Shown here piece by piece: positions 45,813 through 57,603 of a DNA stretch of 64,000 bases (its first letter is position 1; each line of letters opens with the position of its first letter). A model generated the notes under the pieces. The model was not told the DNA's origin. It saw nothing but the letters and a program-made list of their open reading frames with translations, and ran no database searches. Origin of the DNA: Proteromonas lacertae (lineage: Eukaryota > Sar > Bigyra > Opalinata > Proteromonadidae); contig NGBS01001160.1 in NCBI GenBank assembly GCA_002245135.1, positions 310,001 to 374,000 on the forward strand. The letters run 5' to 3'. Made by a program: the position numbers and the translations under genes.

Positions 45813-47869
45813 TTAATAAATTCCATTTTTACTACTACTACTACAAATATGTAATACAAAATCTCTAATGAAACAATACCAATGCAATATTACAAATAAT
45901 GTCCAACTCGATGATAAGGTGGTTAAAAATCCATTCATAAAGAATTCTTTTGAAAAATAAGAAGTTAGAATCACACCAGCAAGAAGTAATATTTTTATTA
46001 ACACACCTAATTGGTAAATGTGACTATTCTTTTCTTGACTTTTTCTTTCCAATAAATACAATTGAGAGAAAAAGATAAAATAAAAATAGCTTTCCAACAA
46101 GAACAATGGATATTCCATTAATTTCCATAATGTACATTCCAATGATTGAGTAAAGTATTGATGTCTGTATGGATAGAACATACCAATTGGAAATGCAATT
46201 GAAAGATTATCATTATCATGATTTAATGTAGCTAATGGAATAAATGGTGGTAAAATAATAAAGAACCATTTGTAGAATATATACATTTTGTTGATGTTAA
46301 ATAATACTGTTCTATAAGTGTAAAACCTCATAAATTTATTCCATATTGGAATAATTCCAAACCATTCAGGTAAATGAAGTGTTTTTACATAATTAATTTC
46401 ATATAACACTTTATCTACTTCCTATAATAACAATAATATAGAATTATATGAAAAAATACATCGAATGTCATTTTCTTTGTTATTTTCTTCTTCTTTAGTA
46501 ACATATAATAAATCATATTAGGATATATAATAAACAATGAAACACAAACAGAATAGAGTAATATATATATTGAAAACATAAACCAAGGCCAACTAACTGA
46601 TTTGATCATTAACGTAATGATATTCTGTTTCCAATGATAATCATTATCTGTTCTCTCAATAATAAACTGTCTATCTTCAGTATAACAAGCTCTTTTAACA
46701 TTACATGAAACAATAGATATTTTATGAACTTTATTATCTTTATACAATGTTGCATTCCATTTAACTCTATAAAAAGTTGAATTATGTAATGTGACAAATT
46801 TAAACAATCCATTATCAATCTTAATAATTACTGATTCTAATTCTTCTAATGAAAATACATAAAATCTAATCTCATCACATATTGATTCATTCGTTCTTTT
46901 AAATGGAAAATAAGCATCAGTTGGATAAGCTAATTACACTAATTGGTGATGATAATACTTCAAATAAACTAAAATCAGTAAATGCAATTCTACCATTATC
47001 TACACCTACTATTCTTAATGCATTATTATACTTCCAATCAATAAGTTCCCATTCCCATTCAGGATAATTACCTCTATGAAAGAATAAATGCTTTCCCATT
47101 GTATCATGAATATGTCCACATAATAACAAATCAACTTTTTTATTATGATACAAATCTCTTAAATTCTCAGATTTATTCTCTGGTGATATTGTATTAATCA
47201 TTCCATCAGGATGATGAGTAAATAAGATAGTGAAATTAGATGGTCTATCTAATATATTACTCATTGATGTAAATCTATTATGATCTGAAGAACCATATAA
47301 ACAGAATGGTTTTATTGGACAATAATAAAGTGGACAGTCAAATCCGATAAATGTGTAATTTCTTAAAGGAGTTTTTACTCCCATTCCATATACTTCACCT
47401 CTTCCAAAGTGACCTGTTACTGAATGTCTGTGATAGTAACTTTCGTTGTGATTTTCTGTGGCTATCGCATCATGATTTCCTCGAACATCAAACCAATAAC
47501 TTTGGTTGTAGTAACCAAATTCTTCTAGAGCAGATCTATATAATTTCCACTCATCTTCTATTTGGACATCTATATGCATGAAAATATGAATTAAATACGA
47601 GGTCCATAATCATTACGACTGTGGCAAGAATCTCCTGTGTTAATCACAAATAGAGGATCAAGAACTGGAAGTACAATCTTCAAGAATGTTCTAAAATTTT
47701 CATATCTGGAGTTAATAGTTGGATCTTGGATGTGTAAATCGGTTATTTGAAGGAAATAGTAATTTTCATCTTGTACTACATTATAATTAATTCTTTGAAT
47801 CATACGCTCAAAATCATAGAATTTGGCATAAACTACTGCAGCAAATAAGATAAACAGCAAATAGTACAT
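45813..47869 (-). CDS. TMEM62-like membrane phosphoesterase, copy 2
   Basis: A signal peptide (YYLLFILFAAVVYA) is followed by a metallophosphoesterase domain with ITDLHI, NTGDSC, VRGNHD, THHPDG and CGHIHD, all metal ligands intact. Introns at about 47574-47602 and before 46410 join in phase. A beta-rich stretch and a multi-helix membrane region complete the TMEM62 layout. Around 46925-46942 the frame must advance by one base to connect SPISVI with AYPTDAYFPFKRTNES; the aligned region of copy 3 (CPITIITSPPNALFPF) shows that both sides are needed. That makes this copy either mis-assembled by one base or recently broken. It is tandem to copy 3. Confidence 0.82.
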
Positions 47870-47940
47870 CAGATTAAAAAATTTCTAGAAGGCTTGTTGA
47901 TGGTTTGATTCAAAAACATTTTGAACAAAAAGTATTATAA

Positions 47941-50005
47941 TTAATATAAGATATTTAATATTATATCCTTAACTACTAAATACCAAATAATGAACTGTGA
48001 AAGACTTAATCCTGAAGTGAAAAATGACAAAAATCCGTTTAATATAAAGTGTCTTTGGTGCATTAATTCCTTATATGGCTTATACAACAATACCAGCTTC
48101 AATATTTGTGAAATGATAAAGAATATATTTCGCTTATACATATATTCTAAATGATACATTCTACTGAAAAACACAATGTATATTATTCCTGGAAGGTAAA
48201 TAGACAAATAATTCAATGAGTTGGTTATATTTGTATCTAAATCTTGAACAAAGTAACTATATTTAAACGGATAAAATTGTCCAAATATTGGAATTGATAT
48301 AGAGAATATCTTTTTACCATAATTTAGAATTGTAAATGGAAAAACTGGTTGAAATAACACAAAAACAAATCTAAATAATCTATATCTTGGATTTACATTG
48401 AATAATATTGTTCGATAGAAGTAATAATATAATAATGAGGAGATGATAGGAATATTACTTAAGAACAAAGGTAAACTTAAAATCTTAATAAATGAAGTAT
48501 GATATAATATCAAATCAACTTTATCAAATTCCAAATCACTTTTTAATTCACCTCTGCTTAGTAATACATAATACATAATGTTAGGAATAATATAGGATAA
48601 TAATAAAACAACAAAATACACTTTCAAATATGTATTTCTTAGTTGATTTGGTGTTCCAATAAGTTTAGTAAATTGAATAGCTTTTCCTTGTGGGAAGTAG
48701 ATATTTTCATCATATGATAATGTAAATAATTGAGTATCATTATTACACTTATTATCAATATTACACGAGATTATAGATATAGAATGATTATAAATAGAAT
48801 GATTAATACTATGATAGTAATCATAGTTTATTACATATAAGGGACTTTCATTGTTTTTATTATTGTTATATTGTATTAACTCATTATCAATATAAATATC
48901 AATAGATTTAATAGGTTTCATTGAAAATAAGAAAAATCTTATTTCATTATAATCAACTGTATGATTTGTATGTCTAAATGGGAATAATGCATTAGGTGGT
49001 GATGTAATTATAGTGATTGGACATTCATATGTTTCATTAAAAGAAATATCTTTAAATCCAATTCTTCTTTGATCAATAGCAATTATACGATAACTATACA
49101 AACATATATGTAATTATTATACTGTTTAATAAAACCCCAATCTAATGCAGCTAAATCCCAATTTGGATATTTATCTTTATTGTAATACTATTCATTAATA
49201 AAAGAACATTAAAATATACAAATAAATTCTTTCCAATTGTATCATGAACATGTCCAGATAATACCAAATCAATTTCATTCTTATTTATAACATCTCTTAA
49301 ATCTTCACTTCTATTTTCAGGTGATAAAGGATTTAAAAACATTATAGGATGATGAGTTAACATGACTTTAAAATCAGCTTGCTTGTTACTTATTTCATCT
49401 AATAATACACATTTATTATGATCGCTAGAACCATAAATACATAATGGTTCGATTGAACACTTTGGAAATGTGGAGAAAAATGTTGAAAATGCATATTTTG
49501 ATGATGGAGTGGTTATATCAAAACCATACATGATTGATCTATTATACTTTCCACTGATTGAATATTTGTCGAAATAACTGTTGTATTCTAATTCAGTAGT
49601 ATATGTATCATGATTACCACGAACATCAAACCAGAATTCTGGATTTGTCAAGTTGTTATCTTCTAATCCATTTCGATATAATTGCCATTGTGATTCAAGC
49701 TGAATATCTATAGATAATTAGATACTATTTAAATACTTGGCTCATAATTATCTTTACTATCACAACTATCTCCTGTGTTAATAACAAACTTTGGATTAAT
49801 CTTTGGAACTACTTCGCTTAAGAATTTTCGCCAGTAATTGTCTTGCTTATCTCCTGATACGCCTCTCAAATGTATATCTGAAATGTGAATAAACCAAAAA
49901 GAATCATCTTCATCTATTCACAATAATGCAATTGACAATACTCTTTAGGTGATAGTAATCATGGCACAAACAGAATGAGAAAAAGAAAAGCAATATAAAA
50001 TTCAT
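47941..50005 (-). CDS. TMEM62-like membrane phosphoesterase, copy 3
   Basis: Five exons. The start at 50005 gives signal peptide MNFILLFFFSFCLCHDYYH. Metal-binding motifs: ISDIHL, NTGDSC, VRGNHD, THHPIM and SGHVHD. After a beta-sandwich-like segment (CPITIITSPPNALFPF) the C-terminus has about five membrane helices and ends IVKDIILNILY. All splices keep phase, with no unexplained break. It sits head-to-tail with copy 2 (71 bp apart), while copy 1 is 37 kb away on the other strand. The lumenal phosphoesterase fold suggests a phosphate-ester substrate in the ER, Golgi or outside; no substrate can be named. The promoter has an exact GAAACGGATA 32 bp upstream. Confidence 0.88.
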
Positions 50006-50036
50006 TACAGAAGAAATAGAATATTCTTTAAATAAT

Positions 50037-50046
50037 GAAACGGATA
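50037..50046 (+). promoter_or_regulatory. GAAACGGATA promoter motif, site 4
   Basis: An exact GAAACGGATA on the plus strand, 32 bp upstream of the minus-strand start codon of TMEM62-like copy 3 (50005). Confidence 0.5.
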
Positions 50047-50132
50047 TATGTGTTTTTTATATTTCACCCTTTATAACACAACCTAATATACTACAAAAGT
50101 GTATAGAAGATGTAATTATAACTTTGTATTCC

Positions 50133-51844
50133 CTAGTAACTAGACGATGACATAGATAACTGTTGATTTTGATTCAATTCTAAAACTCCAGAATTTGTAT
50201 TTATTTGATATATAGGTTGCACTACTTGACGATGATCATACTCTATATGTTTTGTCAATTTGTTTTTCCTATTGAACATTTTATTACAACCCTCAAAAGG
50301 ACATTTGTTTTTAAAATCACCTGTATGAATTCTTTGATGATCAAATACATTATCTTTTCTGGAAGCTGTATAATTACACCCAGGCATTGGACAATGATAA
50401 GGTTTTTCACCTGTATGAGTAAACATATGCTTCGTAAGTCTTGTCTTCTTAAAAGTAGCATAAACACAATTAGGATGTTGGCATTTATAAGGCATATCAA
50501 ATGTATGTAAACACATATGTTTTTGAAGTGCAGATTCACGAGATGTACAATATTCACATCCTTCATAAGTACATTTGAATCGTGCATTTGGATGAGCCAA
50601 CATCTTGATTTGTATTGGATGGAATTGTTGAATAGTTTGTGTTTGTTGTTGTTGTTGAGATGAATCACATTGCTGATCATTTAATAAAGCACTATTAATA
50701 ATAGCATGTGTAGTTGATATAATATCAGATGCAACAGCAGTCACTATAGCTGGAGGTAGCAATGGTTGTTCTTGACTATCAGATATCATTGTGTTATTAT
50801 TATTATTAGTATTGTTGTTGTTGCTGATGTTAGTATTATTTATAATTATTGGTGTAAGATTGTTATTCACAATTGCATTCTTATTTTTAGGTATATGAGT
50901 GTAAATATGAGTCATTAAATCATCTAATCTACTGGATCTATAACTACAACCTTCATAACTACAAACATAAGGTTTATCACCTGTATGTATTCTCATATGT
51001 CTTGTTAAATGCCATTTATTATCAGTTCCAAACTTACATCCTGGAAAATCACATTTATATAAATATTCTCCAGTATGTGTATGTATATGATTTATTAAAT
51101 CGTATTTCCTAAATGCACTATAATCGCAGCCTTCTATATGACACTTATAAGGTTTATCACCTGTATGTATTCTTTGGTGTTTTCTTAAATCATCTTGTCG
51201 ACTTGAACAATAAGTACAACCTTCGTAATTACAGACATATGGTTTATCACCTGTATGAATCCTTAAATGTCTAACAAATACTGATTTAATATGTGTAGAA
51301 TAAGTACAACCAGTGTGTGTACATCTGAAGACTTTATCTGTATGGGATGAACAATGGCCTTTGAATTTTGATGGTATAAATGTCTTATAATTACATCCTT
51401 CTACTTTACACACTAATTCTATTTGACCAGGATGTGTTAATAAGTGTTTATTCAAATCATCTTTTCTTGCTGATCGGTGGCTACAACCTGGATATGTACA
51501 AGCAAATGGCTTGTCTCCTGTATGAGTTCTATAATGACGATCTAAATGTTGTTTTTTATTTGTGCCATAGTGACATCCTGGTACTGTACATCTCAGTATT
51601 TTGTCGTTCACATGATGGTATACATGTGCTTCATATTCTTCTAGTCTATCATGACAAAATGAACAATTTGGTGTTCTACAAATAAAGTAGGAGGGACGGT
51701 GTGGAATTGCTAAATTTTGTGTGCCTTCCATACTAAGCAGAGGATTCATTGATTCTAAACCTGTTGAATAATGAATAGCCTTTATATCAATAGAAGCTAG
51801 TAGAATGAGTATATAAAAATACGTATACCGACTGTAGGTATCAT
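50133..51844 (-). CDS. 13-finger C2H2 zinc-finger protein
   Basis: A short first exon (51829-51844, MIPTV) and a 32-nt intron (51797-51828) lead in phase to the long exon. I count 13 C2H2 fingers in two blocks: nine from FICRTPNCSF to the finger ending IYTH, a Asn/Thr/Gln-rich linker of ~85 residues, then four from FKCTYEGCEY to HIEYDH. Most fingers have the form Y/F-x-C-x3-G-C and the linkers are TGDKPY rather than the common TGEKPY. The fingers resemble each other closely, which suggests growth by internal duplication. The likely role is a DNA- or 5S-RNA-binding nuclear factor (TFIIIA-like spacing); targets are unknown. No other domain is visible. Confidence 0.9.
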
Positions 51845-52158
51845 TATTATTCCGTTAAAACTAATGTAAGCTAATCTTTTGTTAATATTATCTAATTAAG
51901 CAGAAGTATAATTAATTTAATACCTAAAGTTTAAAGATGAAATATTTATTCTATTCCAACCAATATATCAACACTTGTCGAAATATAACCCCGAAAATAC
52001 TACAACCGAATTAATGAGAATTTCGGATTCAAGCCATTTTCATTCAAGCTTTTATAGATAACTTTTTAATTACACAACAAATGAGAGATTTTATGATTTG
52101 AATATATCTGTTTATTACCTTATTTTCAGAAAACAGTATAAATAAATATATTTTTAAT
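51845..52158. other. Intergenic stretch, no feature recognised
   Basis: 314 bases holding the upstream region of the zinc-finger gene and the downstream region of the FYVE/ARM gene. It is A/T-rich; I see no open frame, repeat or RNA gene. Confidence 0.5.
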
Positions 52159-54327
52159 TATAATCTTCTATTAAAGGTTGCCATTATCTCTCTAGCAGCA
52201 TTATTTGCTTTTGGAAGAAGAGATACCAGCATATTCTTCACATTGTTTTCATCAAATTTAGTTTTTACAATAGCTATAGAAATATACATAATTATTTTAT
52301 ACTATCAGATAATATATTATGTACAAATGTAAACATATATTCCAGAGTTTTTTCAGATGGACACGCCATGCAATATGACTTAATCTTCTTTATTACAATC
52401 TCAACCAACTGATTAGTATCAGACGTTTTATCTTTTGGTAATGGTGCTAATACAGGAGATAATACTCTACCACCACCATTAGTAATATTCATCAAAACAC
52501 CCCAAGCATTTTCACAAAATTGATCACTTCCATTCAATAGACTGGATATAATAACATCAATACCTCCATTATGATATACTTCATCTCTACAGGAAGTCTC
52601 TTCATGTGTACAATATAGCAACGAAGTAATTGCAGCTTCTGCTACTTTTTTATCACTATTTTGAACTAGTTTCAGCAATATTGGAATACCACCTACTTTA
52701 CGTAGTTCTCTTTGATTGGATATATTCATAAATAGACTATTCCTTAATGCTATTATATAATTAATATGTTTTATATCCGTTATGGATAATTGTTTTACTA
52801 ATACACTAATACCACTACATTGTCTAAAATGGTCTTGATTTTCTGGAGTTTTTCTCAATAAATTACCAAGCAAAGCAGCAGCATAATTGGATAATTTCTC
52901 ATTATTATTAGTAATCAAAGATGTAATAACAGAAATACCACCAACTTGACCTATTTCTACACAATTTTCATTTACAAAATTTGTTATATTACAAAGTGTT
53001 CCTGTACAATATAATCTGAGTTTATTATATCTATTATCATTTGGTGGACTGGATGTAATATATCGTAAAAGAGTAGTGATTCCACCTGCTGTTCTAACTG
53101 CAATCTGATTAGCTTCTACTTTTTGAACTCCATTCATTAATATACCTGAGATTAATTCTGCTAATTTCAAATGTGATGGTGGAATTAGTGATGATGTAGT
53201 TGATAATACACTTTCTGTTAAAGATATTAATAATTGCACTAAGGTTTGAATTCCATTAATTTCACATAATCTATCTTGATTCTTTTGTTCTACTACTGAT
53301 TGTAACAACATTTTAGCAGATTCTTCTCTTACAATTTTATCAGGCCATCTTATGAAGGATAATAATCGGTTTATTCCATTCTGATGCATTACACACTGTC
53401 TTAAATATAAATTCATACATGGTCTACCATATAATGATTTCTCTTGTGAATCTGATGATGTTTTGGGTGATAAATGTGTTTGTGATGACAATGTTGAATC
53501 ATCCATTTGAACAAATTTTAACCACAGTAATCTATCAGCTTCTTCTGATGTTAATACTCTATACCATTCATGATTCACTGCTTCTAATTGACAGATTGAT
53601 TCTGGAGGTAAATAATCAGCAATTTTTATTCTAATAAAAGCAGGAAATACTTCAATTGGATTGATAAATGTAAAACGTTCATAACAATATTTACATACTC
53701 TTTGCATTCTAGAAGTTGTCCTTCCATATCCTAATTCAGTTAGTGGATGTCTATATGATGTACACTTTGAACAATGTAATTGACCACATCCTCGACAATG
53801 ATGCCTTCGATGAGTAAAAGTGAAGGGTTCTTCACATACTACACAGTGATCCATGTAATTATCTGGAACCCATAGCGGTGCTGGTATGTGTGTGTTTAAT
53901 GAAGCAGATGGATCTGTCCGATTTATTAATCTTAGAGAAGAAGCTTCCATTGGAGTTAGACAATGTCTCTATGAATAAATATTAATAAATTAATTATATA
54001 CCTCCATTACAAAATATGGATAGATTACTGCTCTTGAAGGAAAATCAAGATTTGATTTTTTCATCATCTCATCTTCATCTATTCTACTATTTTTAGATAC
54101 ACAACGATAGCACACTCGTACTGGATTTTCATAACCAAGGCTAGGTAAAGGTGAATAACAATTTGAACATTTTCTACATACAATCTAATTTTAATATATT
54201 AATAGTATACTTCACCACAATTTCTACAATGATGCCGCCGATTTAGGAACGTAAATGAAGTATTACACATACTACACTGCTGAGTGTCATTATCTTGTAT
54301 CCAAGTAGGAATTTGGATTATGTTCAT
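52159..54327 (-). CDS. Tandem FYVE-domain protein with ARM-like repeats
   Basis: Four exons (introns of 26, 33 and 29 nt, the last at 52274-52302). Residues ~1-85 form one FYVE finger ([12 protein letters not shown], then [10 protein letters not shown] and VCRKCS). After ~45 residues a second follows ([39 protein letters not shown]). Both keep the W-x-x-D and R(R)HHCR signatures needed to bind PtdIns3P on endosomes. The remaining ~450 residues are helical repeats of ARM type (for example [40 protein letters not shown]). A double FYVE raises avidity for early-endosome membrane, and the ARM domain probably binds a partner protein. The single-ORF start at 53950 would miss the first FYVE domain. 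Confidence 0.9.
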
Positions 54328-54873
54328 GTATAAATAGCAATATATGGATTATTAAGTAATAAATGATAAATAGAAAGGAAGAAAAATAAACAGATTAAAA
54401 ATCTTAGAAAAGCTTGAGTATGTCAAATTTGTTACTTTACATTTGTCAGTAAATGTAATTTTGTTGTTATTCTTTCATTATAATCATTCAGTTATATAAC
54501 TGATTTAAACAGTTTTAGCTAATTATAAAACATTAATCTAACGTACATTTAATTACATATGCTTTTTTATTATTTAAATGACGATATATTTATCACTTTT
54601 CTTATCATTATTTTTCATGTAGTAAAATTACTAATAATATTCAATTTGTTGTTACAGCATCATTTTTATCTTAGTTATAAAGAGTTATTTTGCAAATATA
54701 TTTTTAGCTTAAATACCCATAGTATTCCGGAAAGTTGCATTTTGAGTAAGTGCTCAACTTTTGAACGCGGCACTTCTAGCCATTTTTAAGCTCTAATATT
54801 GAAATTTCATTGGCTTTTTTTAATTAAACTAAACTATTCTGAGAAGTATTTTATGTTTCTACTACATCATAGA
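54328..54873. other. Gene-free flank left of the foldback element
   Basis: About 550 bases upstream of the FYVE gene. Short open frames here (for example 54559-54789) have random, Phe/Leu/Ile-heavy composition and no homology I recognise. No repeat or RNA gene seen. Confidence 0.5.
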
Positions 54874-55511
54874 TTTGTGCGCCGTTGTCATAAGTGGCCA
54901 TTTGTCAACCAGACACTTTTAAAACAAACTAAATGTATATTCTTACTTGTCTTGATGAAAAATTGTTACTTTTATACTTACTTTGTTATATGACCTACCT
55001 CTGCAGTATACTTTTTTGTTAATATAAATAGTTTGAATATTTGATGCCGTTTGTTTTCTAGAAATTTTTGAAGCAGAACTAAATGCATATTTAGCTAATA
55101 TAGACTGAAATACATTAGCTGAAATGATTAGAATGTAATAATTATTAAATCTTTCTATATAAAAAAGAAATGTAAAAAGTAGGCTTAAGTGAGGCTTGAT
55201 TATGTATTTTCTTTTTTCATTTTAAATGTCTTATGATCTACATTAAGTTGTTCTAATCATTTCAGCTAATGTATTTCAGTCTATATTAGCTAAATATGCA
55301 TTTATTCTGCTTCAAAAATTTCTAGAAAACAAACGGCTCAAATATTCAAACTATTTATATTAACAAAAAAGTATACTGCAGAGGTAGGTCATATAACAAA
55401 GTAAGTATAAAAGTAACAATTTTTCATCAAGACAAGTAAGAATATACATTTAGTTTGTTTTAAAAGTGTCTGGTAGACAAACGGCCAACTATGACAAACT
55501 GCGCACAACAA
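54874..55511. mobile_element. Long inverted-repeat (foldback/MITE-like) element
   Basis: The left arm (about 54874-55134) is the near-perfect reverse complement of the right arm (about 55251-55511), separated by a ~115-bp spacer. The outer ends read TTGTGCGC on the left and GCGCACAA on the right. Inside, blocks such as ACCAGACACTTTTAAAACAA, CCTCTGCAGTATAC and GATTAGAA pair in mirror order, with only scattered mismatches. There is no transposase-like open frame, so if mobile it is non-autonomous. It lies in the only long gene-free stretch of the window. I found no convincing target-site duplication at the borders. Confidence 0.85.
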
Positions 55512-55953
55512 TAGAAGATCATCAGGAACAATTTGATCATCTTAGGTACCAGTCTATTGTACATAATATCTGTACACTAGATCTCCAGTTTTTTCTATTC
55601 TAATCTCTCTATTTAGAGAGAATACTTGAAAACAAATAAAATAAACACAAGCCAGGTTTGAACATTTTTTCATGTTTTATAAAATTTGAGCACCTGCCTC
55701 CTATAGGAAGCTAGGTCTTATTTTTGTTAATTAATTAATAAACACTATTATTTTTTAAACTGTTTGACTTATTTACTATCTGAATAACTATCTTAAGCTC
55801 TATTTCAATCGTTTATCCCATAAAAACAATTTAACTAAATCATTAAGACATATTTATTTATAACTAACTGATAATTGAACCTTTTTCATAAAAAACAAAT
55901 CATTCAAGTAAATTTTGGCAATCTTGATATCTATTCGAGGAAGTCAACATATT
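55512..55953. other. Gene-free flank right of the foldback element
   Basis: About 440 bases of unremarkable sequence between the inverted repeat and the small minus-strand gene. No open frame of protein-like composition. Confidence 0.45.
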
Positions 55954-56221
55954 TTACATCTCCATAGCTTCTACTATTGCTAAATTATCACCTTATTGAA
56001 CATAATTTACTTACATTTATTAAACTACTAGCCATTGGATAAGTTAAGAATTTAGAATTATCTACTTCTCGTTTTATAATCATGAATTTTGATAATTTGC
56101 TTACTAAATCATTTCTTATATCTACAACGAAGTTATCTCTATTGAATTGTAATTGATATACTTCTACTAATCTTTTCATATATTGTAAAACTACTTCTTT
56201 TATATTCAATTTACCTCTCAT
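55954..56221 (-). CDS. Small basic helical protein, unknown
   Basis: Starts MRGKLNIKEVVLQYMKRLVE. The first ~65 residues look like a compact helical, basic domain ending FLTYPMA. From there a plausible intron leads to a second short exon ending IVEAMEM with a TAA at 55954-55956. Without that splice the frame runs to a TGA at 55988. No family recognised. The composition (no low complexity, regular hydrophobic spacing) argues that it is real rather than chance. Confidence 0.5.
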
Positions 56222-56409
56222 GATTTAGCTTTGAATATCTCAGCTTTTATAACCATTCTTTTACATCGATAGAAAATGTTTAAGTGAATAATGGAAGGCA
56301 CAATGAAAGGCACAAACAGTTCTTTATTCATCATCCAAATAAATTAATTAACCTTTAAGATGATTTAAACTATATTCTAGGATAAATCCTATTTGTTTCA
56401 ATGACATTG

Positions 56410-57564
56410 TCATATTATCATTATTATGATTTTGAAAATAGGATATACATATCCATTATACAATGACCGATATAAAGTTGGCTTATTTTTAAACTTATAC
56501 TTATCATCATATCCTTCATCATATGTATTAGGATTAACATTATGAAATAATGAAAATAACAAGAAATGTTTATAATTTAATGAATAACTATAACACATAA
56601 AATCAGTTATAAAAAATGTTCCTATACATTCAATGATTAAACATTTTGATGATAAAATCCATATCATATTCGTTAAACCAGATCCATGAACACTTATTAT
56701 TATTTTAGATTTCATTATTGATTCAATTTGTTCTTTAGGGACTTTTATCTTCAAAATATATTTCATTGTAATTATATTTCATTGATTTGATCATTTCTTT
56801 TATCATCTCTAGATTCGTTATACTTCTGATTCTTCCTTTCACTTTTCGACTTATTATTGATATTAAATTTTCTTTTTCTTTTACATTTTCTTTATTTATT
56901 TTATGTATTTATCCTCATCTCGATATGTCGACCTTTATTATAATTACGAAATATTCCTACCAAATCACCAATTTGCACTTCGAATATAAATATGAACAGT
57001 TTTATAACATAATAAATGATTTTTGGATTTTCTTAATAGTTTAGATATTTCTGATTGAAATGATATCTTAAATGGTTTATTATAATTATTTATCATCATT
57101 TTCAACATCATATTATTATAGGGAATTGTAGATTGTGGATTAAAATCAGCCATTATAAGATGATTCATTGGAGGATATTTATTATCATTTTGAATATTAT
57201 ATAAAAACATATTATCCAAAAAATGAGATATCATTTGATTAACATGTGATGTTGTTAAATAAATTTCTTCATTTGAATATTCATAGGATGGATTTCCTAT
57301 CAGAAAATTCGGACCAAAAATAAATCTCCAATGATGATTATGTAAGTTATTTATTATTAAATTGTATTCATTCATTTCTTTTATTGACATTATTAATCTT
57401 CCCCAATAATCATCTTCTTTTCTTGTTATACAAATATTGTTAGCAGTTATCCAATAATTTCCAGATTCTTTTACCAAGTCTTCATGAAAATCAATTGAAC
57501 TATATTCACAGTATATATATTTAGAGAGAATGAGAAAAATCAATAAAATATTCATTTTAATCAA
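56410..57564 (-). CDS. GT61-type (EOGT/XYXT-like) glycosyltransferase
   Basis: A signal peptide (KMNILLIFLILSKYIYC) and N-terminal region lead to the conserved C-terminal core of family GT61: IISRKVKGRIRSITNLEMIK, then SKIIISVHGSGLTNMIWI. That HGSGLTN block is the family signature. Four frames are used. A 31-nt intron can bridge the first shift and a 43-nt intron the second (joining NYNK to ENVKEKEN). The third shift, at about 56733-56742, is one base and is not explained by a normal intron. The enzymes add xylose, GlcNAc or similar sugars to glycans in the ER/Golgi. It is divergent from the next glycosyltransferase, with 39 bp between starts and one shared promoter motif. Confidence 0.78.
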
Positions 57565-57574
57565 ATCAAATCAT

Positions 57575-57584
57575 GAAACGGATA
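57575..57584 (+). promoter_or_regulatory. GAAACGGATA promoter motif, site 5
   Basis: An exact GAAACGGATA lies between two divergent glycosyltransferase genes, 11 bp from the start of the minus-strand GT61 gene (57564) and 20 bp before the plus-strand gene (57604). Confidence 0.5.
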
Positions 57585-57603
57585 CATATTTAATTAAAAA
57601 GAA

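Noticed and set aside
54559-54993. Two small open frames near the foldback element
   Set aside because: Random, hydrophobic-heavy composition, and the second runs into the left arm of the inverted repeat; no support as genes.
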